Source: Planctomycetaceae bacterium (lineage in GTDB: Bacteria; Planctomycetota; Planctomycetia; Planctomycetales; Planctomycetaceae). From it: a DNA stretch of 64,000 bases. The position numbers and the translations under genes are program-made. The stretch spans positions 1-64,000 of the forward strand of contig JABURQ010000119.1 in the NCBI GenBank assembly GCA_014762625.1, in the 5' to 3' direction. The notes beneath the pieces are model-generated. The model saw nothing but the letters and a program-made list of their open reading frames with translations, had not been told where the DNA came from and did not search any database. Of the stretch, positions 52,956-61,026 are shown piece after piece; position 1 is the stretch's first letter; the number at the start of each line of letters is the position of its first letter.

Positions 52956-54869
52956 CTATTTCAGCAGTGCGGGAACTTTCTCTTTCAACATTTCGATCGT
53001 CGCCTGAGTGGAGATCACTTTTCCCTGCTGGTCGATGAGAATCATCACCGGAGGCATCAGGATTCCCAGTTTGACGGCAGGGGGACTGTCGAGTCCGCCT
53101 TCTTCGTGGATAGACGGAAAGTTGATTCCCTGTTCTTTGGTGAACTTGGACAAACCATCCGAGACAAGATCGACGTTCACGCCGACAATCTCGAATCCCT
53201 TCGACCGATATTCCTTCGAGAGGGCCTGGAGCTGCGGGAGATCTTCGAGGAAGGGACGACTCCAGGTCGCCCAGTAAGTGAGCACCACGACCCGCCCGCG
53301 ATAACGGGACAGATCGAGCGTCTGACCGGTCAGGGTTTTCCCAGAAAACTCCAGCACCTCTCCTTCGAGTCCCATGCGCCGTAAGGCCCCGCGCGCTTTT
53401 TGTCCGTGAATGGTTTTGCCGTAGGAAGAGACAATTCGCTGATACCAGGTTCTGGCGTCGTCTTCGCGCCCGCTGATTTCGTATGAAGAAGCGATTTGAA
53501 ACGCCGCATCGGCGGCTTCTTCCGATTTGGGATATTTCTCAACGAACTCTTCGAGCGACGTCAGCCACCATTTCTGAAGTTCCTCCTGCTCTTCGGGGGC
53601 GGTGGATGTCGCTCTTGTGCTGTATTCAGAAGTCAGGCGACGATAGGTTACGTACGGGACCAGATCGCTTTCCGGACTCCGCGATTTGAGCGAGTCTTCA
53701 AAACTCTTCAGGCGTTGCACACCTTCCTTGTAAGCTCCCACTTGAACGGCGGCCGTGATACCGTCCACCAATTGTTTCAGCCAGAGTTCCCGTTCTTCGG
53801 GAGTTTCGGAAATCGAAACCAGCTTCTGCAGGATGTCGGCTCGTTTCTTGTTGTAAGCTCCCAGCGCTTCCACGCCGTCTTCCAGACGAGGGCTGTTTTC
53901 ATCCAGCTCCTGGAGTTCGTCGAGCAGAGCCCGCGCTTCCTCAGAATTGGCCGTCGGAGCCATCACCTCTCCGGAACTCGCGGTTTGAGACGGACGCAGC
54001 AGAATGCCGCCGAACTCGATCGGCCCTGAATCCTGATTGATGGGGCGGGGGAACGAAGCCAGTTTCCACGTCTTGCCGACGAGGACCAGTTCCCCAATCT
54101 GCAACAAATCGACCTTCCCGTCATTCTCCATCAACGCCCGCGTATTTTCGTAGACCTGCAACTCCTGTTTGGCTTTTTCGTCATCGACGGGGATGACTCC
54201 CGGCAGTCCCGCGTCGTAGCGGAGCCACTCCGTGGACGAAGTGATCTGACCGCCGGAGGTGACCTGTCTGATTTTGGAGTCCAGTTCTCCCGTTTCGGAG
54301 AGAATCTCCCGTACGAGATCGGGACGGACTCCCAGATTCTTCAAGTCGGTACTCGAGACCATCAGTGATTGCAGGAGCTTGGTGTCTTTAGTTTTGAGCG
54401 CGTAGAACGTCAGTTCGCAAAGTTCCTCGACCGACATTTGACGCCAGCCGTCGATGGTGCCGTCTTCGTCCTGATCGATTCCCCAGCGAGTGCCTCCGGT
54501 GTTAAGCCATCGTGACTGATCGACCTTTTTGTTGTCGTTTGTATCCTGATCGCGATACACCTCGATCCCGCCGCGGAAATAGCTCCAGCGGTCGACAGTG
54601 TTGTCGCGGTCCGTATCCATGAATTTTCGGAGGATTTCCCCCTGCGGCCCTCGGACGACCCAGCCCGATCCTGTCTTTTCCTGAACGACTTTTACTTCAC
54701 ATTGTGAAAATTCACTTTGTGAAGGCGTGTCGTATTCGACGTATTTCTGGACGGGCTTGTATTTTAAGGCAACTTCGGCAGTGACCCCTTGGGCGAAAGA
54801 GGTTGAGTTTGCCGCCAACATCGAGAAGACCAGCGGCAGTAGAATGATTGTACGAAAAGAGGCAGTCAT
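52956..54869 (-). CDS. Secreted TlpA/redoxin-type protein with Cys-less active site
   Basis: 637 residues from the ATG at 54869 (GGGAG 8 bases upstream; an in-frame GTG at 54878 is less likely). After a signal peptide come calcium-loop-like repeats (DTDRDNTVDRW, DQDTNDNKKVDQSRW, DQDEDGTIDGW; about 80-145), a central region with helical TPR-like segments (about 300-490), and a C-terminal thioredoxin fold of the AhpC/TlpA kind (about 505-637). The usual WCxxC is replaced by W536-SRPF, so no redox cysteines remain. The domain may bind rather than reduce proteins. There is a 145-base gap before the LeuA-type gene. Confidence 0.88.
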   Translation of the reverse strand: MTASFRTIILLPLVFSMLAANSTSFAQGVTAEVALKYKPVQKYVEYDTPSQSEFSQCEVKVVQEKTGSGWVVRGPQGEILRKFMDTDRDNTVDRWSYFRGGIEVYRDQDTNDNKKVDQSRWLNTGGTRWGIDQDEDGTIDGWRQMSVEELCELTFYALKTKDTKLLQSLMVSSTDLKNLGVRPDLVREILSETGELDSKIRQVTSGGQITSSTEWLRYDAGLPGVIPVDDEKAKQELQVYENTRALMENDGKVDLLQIGELVLVGKTWKLASFPRPINQDSGPIEFGGILLRPSQTASSGEVMAPTANSEEARALLDELQELDENSPRLEDGVEALGAYNKKRADILQKLVSISETPEERELWLKQLVDGITAAVQVGAYKEGVQRLKSFEDSLKSRSPESDLVPYVTYRRLTSEYSTRATSTAPEEQEELQKWWLTSLEEFVEKYPKSEEAADAAFQIASSYEISGREDDARTWYQRIVSSYGKTIHGQKARGALRRMGLEGEVLEFSGKTLTGQTLDLSRYRGRVVVLTYWATWSRPFLEDLPQLQALSKEYRSKGFEIVGVNVDLVSDGLSKFTKEQGINFPSIHEEGGLDSPPAVKLGILMPPVMILIDQQGKVISTQATIEMLKEKVPALLK

Positions 54870-55015
54870 CCGATTCACTCCCTTGCGTCGGGACAGTTTC
54901 CATGAAAAATGGATTTTTCAGTAGTATTTGATACCCGATTCTAGTACAGATCTGACATAAAAGTCAGCCTCAGTTTGGCCGGTATCGCTTTCGAAGACCG
55001 AAATTCAGGACGAAT

Positions 55016-55420
55016 ATGAAAGTCTCTCCCAAAACTGGCAGCATGAGGGAACACGAATTCTTCGTGTCCCAGGAACATTGCATCGATTTCGACGGGATTT
55101 CCATTCTGGCCACCCCGCATTTGCTGTGGGAAATGGAGCATTGTGCTCTCGACCTTTTGCAGGAATCCCTGGAAGATGACGAAATCTCGCTCGGGGTTCA
55201 GATCGATCTCGAACACCGCAGTATGGCGGTGGAACTCGATCATGTCATCTGCACCGCCAAGGTGGTGCATCGGGAAGGGACGTTAGTCACGTTCCATCTG
55301 ACGGCGGAAGCGAACGGCAAATGTCTGGCGCAAGGCCTGCACAAACGGCGCGTCGTCGATCGGGCCAGCATCAAAAACCGTCTCGAATCCCTCCGTATGA
55401 GTTCCCTGAATCACCCATGA
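55016..55420 (+). CDS. Hot-dog thioesterase (fluoroacetyl-CoA thioesterase FlK-like)
   Basis: 134 residues matching the FlK-type hot-dog fold: ILATPHLLWEMEHCALDLLQ supplies the first helix, SLGVQIDLEHRSMAVELDHVICTAKVV the strands and His, then LTAEANGKCLAQGLHKRRVVD. It should hydrolyse an acyl-CoA in the cytoplasm. AGGA lies 5 bases before the ATG. Its stop overlaps the next gene's ATG (ATGA), so the two are translationally coupled. Substrate unknown. Confidence 0.87.
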   Translation: MKVSPKTGSMREHEFFVSQEHCIDFDGISILATPHLLWEMEHCALDLLQESLEDDEISLGVQIDLEHRSMAVELDHVICTAKVVHREGTLVTFHLTAEANGKCLAQGLHKRRVVDRASIKNRLESLRMSSLNHP

Positions 55421-55722
55421 TCCACGTTGTCGCCCAAATTTCATTGAAGCCGGGGTGTCGTTCCCGCTTTCTGGAAGAATTTCACAAACTGGTCCCTCTG
55501 GTTCACGCGGAGGAGGGATGTCTCGAGTACGGCCCTGCGATTGACGCCGAGACTCCCATCACGGCTCAAAAAACCGATCCCGATCTGGTTGTGGTGATCG
55601 AGAAATGGGAATCGGTTCCGCATTTGGAAGCCCATCTCGTCGCCGATCACATGAACGCCTATCGCGAGACGGTCAAAGATCTGGTCGCGGGGACGAGCCT
55701 TCAGATTCTCTCGCCCGCCTGA
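55417..55722 (+). CDS. Antibiotic biosynthesis monooxygenase (ABM) domain protein
   Basis: 101 residues, ABM ferredoxin-like fold: VVAQISLKPGCRSRFLEEFH, EEGCLEYGPAID and VVIEKWESVPHLEAHLVADHM. Related proteins are quinol or aldehyde monooxygenases or small-molecule binders. It overlaps the thioesterase stop by four bases and precedes a methyltransferase by 24 bases, so the three may process one substrate. A distinct ABM protein is at 4047. Confidence 0.9.
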   Translation: MIHVVAQISLKPGCRSRFLEEFHKLVPLVHAEEGCLEYGPAIDAETPITAQKTDPDLVVVIEKWESVPHLEAHLVADHMNAYRETVKDLVAGTSLQILSPA

Positions 55723-55746
55723 CCCCGATCTTCGCGAAGGAGTGTT

Positions 55747-56391
55747 GTGGGAAATCTTTCGACTTTTTATTCCGAGTTTCGGAATCGCTATCACACCACC
55801 GGTTCGATTGTCCCCAGTAGTGGATACCTGGCGTCCGCCATCACCGGTCCTCTCTCTCGGCGGGAAGGTCCGAAACGGGTGTTGGAAATTGGTCCGGGAA
55901 CAGGCGCCTTCACGCAGAAAATCGTCAAATACCTTTCACCCGACGATCGCTTTGATATCGTCGAAATCAATCCGGTCTTCGCTCAGGTGATTCGAGACAA
56001 GTTCGAACAGAATCCCGACTACCGGGCGGTCAACGCCATCTCAACGCTCCACGAAACTCCGCTCCAGGAATTCGAATACGACTCTCCCTACGATATCGTG
56101 ATCTCCGGATTACCGACGACGAACTTTGATGTCCCGCTTGTCAAAGAGATCTTCGAAACGTTCGTCGAATTGCTCGCTCCGGGAGGAGAACTCTCCTATT
56201 TTGAGTACATGTATCTCAGACAGATTCGCAAATTTCTCGATAAAAAATCGAATCGCGATCGGTTGCGGGAAATGGATCGGGCCATCAAACCTTATCACGA
56301 TCAGTATCGGACTCACCGGAGTTGGGTTTGGTTGAATGTTTCACCGGCATGGGTACATCATTTACGCAAACCGCTTCCCGAAACCTCGTGA
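55747..56391 (+). CDS. Class I SAM-dependent methyltransferase (phospholipid N-methyltransferase/KsgA-like)
   Basis: 214 residues from a GTG start with AAGGAG upstream. SAM-binding motif I is VLEIGPGTGAF (about 44-54), with the acidic residue in VEINPVFA; motif IV is replaced by the variant SGLPTTNF. The overall form, with a long C-terminal helix region, is that of PmtA-like phospholipid methyltransferases. It is probably cotranscribed with the thioesterase and ABM genes, giving a possible lipid-processing unit. Confidence 0.88.
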   Translation: MGNLSTFYSEFRNRYHTTGSIVPSSGYLASAITGPLSRREGPKRVLEIGPGTGAFTQKIVKYLSPDDRFDIVEINPVFAQVIRDKFEQNPDYRAVNAISTLHETPLQEFEYDSPYDIVISGLPTTNFDVPLVKEIFETFVELLAPGGELSYFEYMYLRQIRKFLDKKSNRDRLREMDRAIKPYHDQYRTHRSWVWLNVSPAWVHHLRKPLPETS

Positions 56392-56426
56392 AACCGATTG
56401 CCTCTTCCTCTGCTGGATGTGATGCC

Positions 56427-56969
56427 ATGTCTGATGAGTCGCCTCTTCCCGACAGTTTCAGCGAGCATCCCGCCCGTCTCTCTGCTGAGGAACTGACCAA
56501 GCAGTGTCAGCTCACTTTCGGACGCGCCGGAGGACCGGGAGGTCAACACAGGAACAAAGTGGAAACCGCGGTGACGATTTTGCACGAGCCGAGCGGCTTA
56601 ACCGCGTCCGCCGTGGAGAAAAGAAGCCAGCAGCAGAATCGAAAAGAGGCTCTCTTTCGTTTGCGAATCATTCTCGCGGCAGAACTGGAAGTGCTCCCCG
56701 CAGCGGGGGAAGTCCCTACCGAATTATGGCGCAGCCGATGCCGGGGGGGAAAAATTCTCTGTAATGAACATCACGACGATGCTCCGGCGATGTTGGCTGA
56801 AGCCATGGCGGCCTGTCGTCTCCACGGCTACCAGCATTCCGAAGCCGCCCAACAACTCGGATGCTCGGGAACCCAACTACTGAAGTTTCTGGCCAAGTTT
56901 CCCGCCGCTCGTCGGAAATTCGAAAATTCGCGGGAAGAGCGGGGATTACCGCGTTTGAAGTTCCGATGA
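56427..56969 (+). CDS. Peptide chain release factor-like protein (GGQ domain only)
   Basis: 180 residues from the ATG at 56427 (frame open to 56322, which overlaps the methyltransferase). It contains only the catalytic release-factor domain: FGRAGGPGGQHRNKVETAV, with GGQ at 38-40. The codon-recognition domains of RF1/RF2 are absent. It continues into a helical C-terminus (HGYQHSEAAQQLGCSGTQLLKFLAKFPAARRKF) unlike the basic tail of ArfB. It may release peptides from stalled ribosomes or non-ribosomal complexes; the exact role is unknown. Confidence 0.87.
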   Translation: MSDESPLPDSFSEHPARLSAEELTKQCQLTFGRAGGPGGQHRNKVETAVTILHEPSGLTASAVEKRSQQQNRKEALFRLRIILAAELEVLPAAGEVPTELWRSRCRGGKILCNEHHDDAPAMLAEAMAACRLHGYQHSEAAQQLGCSGTQLLKFLAKFPAARRKFENSREERGLPRLKFR

Positions 56970-57013
56970 ATCCTCCGAATTCGTCGAAAATTGCGAAACA
57001 GGAGGTGACGATC

Positions 57014-57106
57014 ATGAACCACGTTGAAATAATGAATCGAAGCGAATTCCATCCCGGTGGGTGGATGACGGAACGGCAATCTTTCGCAATGGTCGATCAT
57101 GGCTGA
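57014..57106 (+). CDS. Short upstream reading frame coupled to the DUF58 gene (30 residues)
   Basis: A 30-codon frame starts at ATG 57014, 7 bases after a near-perfect AGGAGGT (57000-57006), the strongest ribosome-binding site in this part of the window. It ends TGA at 57104-57106, overlapping the DUF58 ATG at 57099. The DUF58 start itself has no good binding site, so translation of this leader may deliver ribosomes to it. No family resemblance was seen. Confidence 0.55.
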   Translation: MNHVEIMNRSEFHPGGWMTERQSFAMVDHG

Positions 57107-58613
57107 ATCATCCCGGCAAGCGGCATCTCGCAGTTTCTCTCTTCCGGGATTGTTGTCTCTTCTGGCGGGATGCGGACAATTATTCGCGACCTGGAAGTTT
57201 CGCTTTTACACCGATCAATGGGACGACGGGTTACGGATCGGAAATTACGCGGTCGCTTTTTGCCTGACGCTTTGGGGAGTGAAACAGATTGTTGCGGAAT
57301 GGCAGGCTCGCCCGTCGCACGTCAAACAGTCCCGCAATCGCAAACAATATCGCGTCAATATTCCCGTTGAGGGAATCGTGTATCTGGTGATTATGTCGGT
57401 GATGTTCATCGGTGCGATGTTGGGACGACAAAATATGCTGTTGCTCGTCTTTTCGCTCATGGCGGGGGCTTTCGTCGCCAACGGATTCATCTCCTTCAAT
57501 CTACTACGTAAGCTGAACGTCAACCGGCAATTGCCCGATTTGATCATGGCAGGTGAACCGACCAATATTTACATCGAAGTTCACAACCGGAAACTGATGA
57601 CCGTCTGGGTGCTGACGGTCACCGATATCATCGTCAACGAAAATGAAAGTCTGCAGGCAGCCGTCGTCTTCACCCGCATCCCCGGATATGGCCGAAAAAT
57701 CGGGCAATATCGCGTTCAGTTAATGCAGCGGGGACGATATCAAATCGGTCCCGTCCAGTTTTCGACGCGATTTCCACTGGGAATCGTCGAGCGATCGGCG
57801 GTCGTTCAAAACAAACAGGAAGTGATCGTCTGTCCGCGCCCGGGACGTTTACTCGTCAATCGTCATGCGTTGCGATCGCAGGATCAGCTGGTCATGCGGA
57901 ACGTATCCCACGTCGGGGCGTACGATGATGAGTTTCACCGGATACGTGAGTATCGGAACGGCGATAATCCGAGAGCGATTCACTGGCGATCGACAGCCCG
58001 CCGCAACGAATTGATGGTCAAAGAGTTTCACGAAAGCCGCGATGAAAATCTGATGGTTCTGCTCGATCTCTGGAAACCTCGTTATCCGGAAATCAAACAA
58101 CTGGAATGTGTGGAGACGGCGATCAGCTTCGCCACCACCTTAATCAAGGATCATTTGACCAACGTTCGGGATTCGGAAATCCAGATCGCATCTTTGGGAC
58201 GCGAGTTTTCCAAGTGGGCGGAAATCGGCGGCCCTCGACGTTGGGATTCGATCCTGAAATATCTGGCACTGATTGAGTCCGGGTTGACCAATAATCTGAC
58301 TCCGTTACACGATTTCTGGAAAGTTCAGCGCAAAGCCGATACGCGATGTTTGCTGATCACAACCCGTACGCTGGCGGAGCTTTCGGAAACCTTCGGAAAA
58401 GGGGAAACCGCCAACGGAGAGAAGGGATTGTCTTTCGAGATGGACCTGCTCATCTATTCCGCAGCCGCGGGGGGATTGAATGGAATCTTCGAAGCCCCGG
58501 AAAATCTGATTGCTTATGAAAACGTTTCCGCCGATCCAAAGCAGCGCTCGATTTCGATGAGCGGAAAGAGTTGGTATCGAATGAATCAGTCCCAGCAGGA
58601 AGGAGCTTCCTGA
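57099..58613 (+). CDS. DUF58 membrane protein (partner of transglutaminase TgpA)
   Basis: 504 residues. Two or more N-terminal membrane segments (about 45-65, 95-140) precede a soluble region with the DUF58 signature, DDEFHRIREYRNGDNPRAIHWRSTARRNELMVKEF, near 272-306, and a vWA-like fold (NLMVLLDLWKP). DUF58 genes usually follow a MoxR ATPase and precede TgpA; here no MoxR gene is adjacent. The stop is one base from the TgpA ATG. Confidence 0.9.
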   Translation: MAESSRQAASRSFSLPGLLSLLAGCGQLFATWKFRFYTDQWDDGLRIGNYAVAFCLTLWGVKQIVAEWQARPSHVKQSRNRKQYRVNIPVEGIVYLVIMSVMFIGAMLGRQNMLLLVFSLMAGAFVANGFISFNLLRKLNVNRQLPDLIMAGEPTNIYIEVHNRKLMTVWVLTVTDIIVNENESLQAAVVFTRIPGYGRKIGQYRVQLMQRGRYQIGPVQFSTRFPLGIVERSAVVQNKQEVIVCPRPGRLLVNRHALRSQDQLVMRNVSHVGAYDDEFHRIREYRNGDNPRAIHWRSTARRNELMVKEFHESRDENLMVLLDLWKPRYPEIKQLECVETAISFATTLIKDHLTNVRDSEIQIASLGREFSKWAEIGGPRRWDSILKYLALIESGLTNNLTPLHDFWKVQRKADTRCLLITTRTLAELSETFGKGETANGEKGLSFEMDLLIYSAAAGGLNGIFEAPENLIAYENVSADPKQRSISMSGKSWYRMNQSQQEGAS

Positions 58614-58614
58614 A

Positions 58615-60999
58615 ATGGCGTTGGCGACTCTCTTTCCCATGAGCGTCTACCTGATGCTCGCCCTCTCTTCGTTTGTGTTGATGTATGCGGAGGGAGCGGC
58701 TTTTCCTTCTGTGATGACGCTGCCGCTCGCCCTGATTGCTTATCTCTACAGCGAACGAAAATCGGTGATCGTTCTCTCCGGCTGGATGGCCAATCTGATG
58801 GGCATTATGGCTCTCGGATTCGCGGCGCAAGAATTCTTTTCGGAGAATATTGAAGGTCGTCTCTTATCCGGAGCGCATCTTCTCGTCTATCTCTCCTGGC
58901 TCGTAATCTTCCTGACCAAAACCCGACAGCACTATTGGTGGGCGATTGCGCTGAGTCTGCTGCAGGTGGCCGTCAGCTCGGTCCTCATGAATGATGCAGA
59001 ATATGGGCTGTTTCTAGTCTTCTTCATGATGATGTCGGTCTGGACCGTTTCACTGTTCACACTCTTCCTGGCCTACCGCGATGAAATTGAAGATGAGGAA
59101 ATCGAATTGACGGATGTGGAAGCGGGAATGTCCCAACGACTCAGCCCCCATCATGTGGAATCCTCTGAAGGACAGATCCTGTTCGGAATGCCGAGTCGAT
59201 CGATTGGCGGTGTCGAGTATGACGCCCATGCAAAGTGGATCGGTGTGCGATTCGCGCTGCGGGCGATCGGGATGACCGTGGCGTGTCTGATGATCGGTGT
59301 GGTCTTTTTTATGTGCGTGCCGCGATTGTGGGCAGATCTCAATCCGTTTGAGAATGAATCGCTCGATGGTGTGCAGGTGAAGTTCGACCAGAAGGTCCGT
59401 CTCGGAGATATGGGGGATATTCTGGAAAGTCGACAGCTGGCGTTGACCGTGCAAATTTTCGAAGGAGAGTCGAAGGTTCCCGTCCCGATGGAAAATTTTC
59501 TGTCGCGTCACGACTGGGACGAACCTTACTTTCGCGGGACGGCGATGGATTACTACGCGGACGATTACACCTGGAGTGCTTCGCGGAAAACCACGTTTCC
59601 CGTCACGCCGGCAATCTCGGGGTACCGAAACAGCTATCGCCAACACATCGAACTGGAGGCGGTCGGGACGCCGTTTCTATTTGTGATGCATCCGGTGGAA
59701 ACGGTGAAGATCAAATCTCCCAAAAAAGAACGCTACTTTTTTGACGGTGTCTATTCGACATTAATGCGACAAAGTAATCGTAATCTTTCGAATCGGATTA
59801 TCTACGACGCTTTTTCTCCCAAGTATCCTGTGACGAATCAATTTCTGGTTGAGGATATCCTCGATCACCCCAGAGCCAGTGATTTAAACAAGCTGTTTCT
59901 GCAGTTCCCGGAGAAAAGTCTGCCCAACGTGCGAGCGCTGTCGATGAAAGTCGCGGGTTTGACCGAGAAGGAGATACCCGTTCCAGCCGGCCGACAACAA
60001 GCCCAGGTAGCCGGGAGAATTGTGTCTCACCTCCGTGATTCCGGAACCTATAAGTACTCACTGAAGAGTGAGATCCTCGATCCGGATATCGATCCGGTGG
60101 AAGATTTTCTGTTCAACCGGAAAGAAGGACATTGCGAATATTTTGCCTCCGCTCTGGCGTTGATGCTGCGGTCGGTGGGAATCCCCACTCGCATGGTCAA
60201 TGGTTACAAAGGCGGGGCGCTCAATAGTAATTCCGGTATCTGGACCGTGCAGCAGCGACACGCCCACGCCTGGGTTGAAGCCTATTACAACGGCGTTTGG
60301 AATTCGCTCGATGCCACCCCCGCGGCGGAACGAGATGAAGTGGTCGAGGCGGTCGGTAACGAACGGATGAGTTGGATGGAAATCAAACAATACCTGAACT
60401 CGATGTGGGTTCGATACTTCGTCAGCATGAACTTGAATTTTCAGCGACAAAATGTCTATCGCATGACAGTCGATGAATTCAAGGCGATCGGCGTCTCTAT
60501 CTGGGACTCGATACGTGCTGGCGTAAGGCAGATCATCGAGTTTCTCAAGCATCCCGAAAAATGGTTCAGTCTGCGAGGCGGGTTGATCGCCTTTGTCCTG
60601 TTGAGTCTGCTGACGGGGATTGTCTTTCTGGCGAAATGGACCCTGGCGAAAATTCGCCGCTGGTTGGGAACCCGCCAAAAGTCATCCCGCCGACGGCGAC
60701 AGGTCGAATTCTACGAACGTTTTCTCCGTCTCTGCGAACGGCAGAGTCTGGTGAAGTCCTCCACGCAGACCCCGCGAGAATTTGCCCGTCGCGTCGCCGA
60801 CCTCTGGAGTCCCATTCTCTCCGAGAACGGCCTGGGCGCTCTGCCGAGTTCTCTCGTGGAGAAGTTCTATGCGATTCGATACGGCGAAGAATTGTTGCCG
60901 AGTTCCGAGGAAGAGGAACTTCTCTCCACGTTACAGAAACTGGAAAAAGCGTTTCAGCAGCCTCAGAATGGTAAACCGGCTCCCACCACAGCCGGTTGA
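58615..60999 (+). CDS. TgpA-like transglutaminase (DUF3488 membrane region + transglutaminase core)
   Basis: 794 residues. Five or so membrane helices in the first 230 residues (DUF3488 type) are followed by a periplasmic transglutaminase domain with triad C507 (EGHCEYFASAL), H551 (RHAHAWVEAYY) and D566 (NSLDATP). A further membrane helix (about 660-685) and a cytoplasmic DUF4129-like tail complete the family layout. In other bacteria TgpA is essential or linked to envelope functions, acting on unknown amide substrates. It is translationally linked to DUF58 upstream and converges on the permease genes. Confidence 0.93.
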   Translation: MALATLFPMSVYLMLALSSFVLMYAEGAAFPSVMTLPLALIAYLYSERKSVIVLSGWMANLMGIMALGFAAQEFFSENIEGRLLSGAHLLVYLSWLVIFLTKTRQHYWWAIALSLLQVAVSSVLMNDAEYGLFLVFFMMMSVWTVSLFTLFLAYRDEIEDEEIELTDVEAGMSQRLSPHHVESSEGQILFGMPSRSIGGVEYDAHAKWIGVRFALRAIGMTVACLMIGVVFFMCVPRLWADLNPFENESLDGVQVKFDQKVRLGDMGDILESRQLALTVQIFEGESKVPVPMENFLSRHDWDEPYFRGTAMDYYADDYTWSASRKTTFPVTPAISGYRNSYRQHIELEAVGTPFLFVMHPVETVKIKSPKKERYFFDGVYSTLMRQSNRNLSNRIIYDAFSPKYPVTNQFLVEDILDHPRASDLNKLFLQFPEKSLPNVRALSMKVAGLTEKEIPVPAGRQQAQVAGRIVSHLRDSGTYKYSLKSEILDPDIDPVEDFLFNRKEGHCEYFASALALMLRSVGIPTRMVNGYKGGALNSNSGIWTVQQRHAHAWVEAYYNGVWNSLDATPAAERDEVVEAVGNERMSWMEIKQYLNSMWVRYFVSMNLNFQRQNVYRMTVDEFKAIGVSIWDSIRAGVRQIIEFLKHPEKWFSLRGGLIAFVLLSLLTGIVFLAKWTLAKIRRWLGTRQKSSRRRRQVEFYERFLRLCERQSLVKSSTQTPREFARRVADLWSPILSENGLGALPSSLVEKFYAIRYGEELLPSSEEEELLSTLQKLEKAFQQPQNGKPAPTTAG

Positions 61000-61026
61000 A
61001 ATGATGGCGACTCCCTCGACTTCGAC

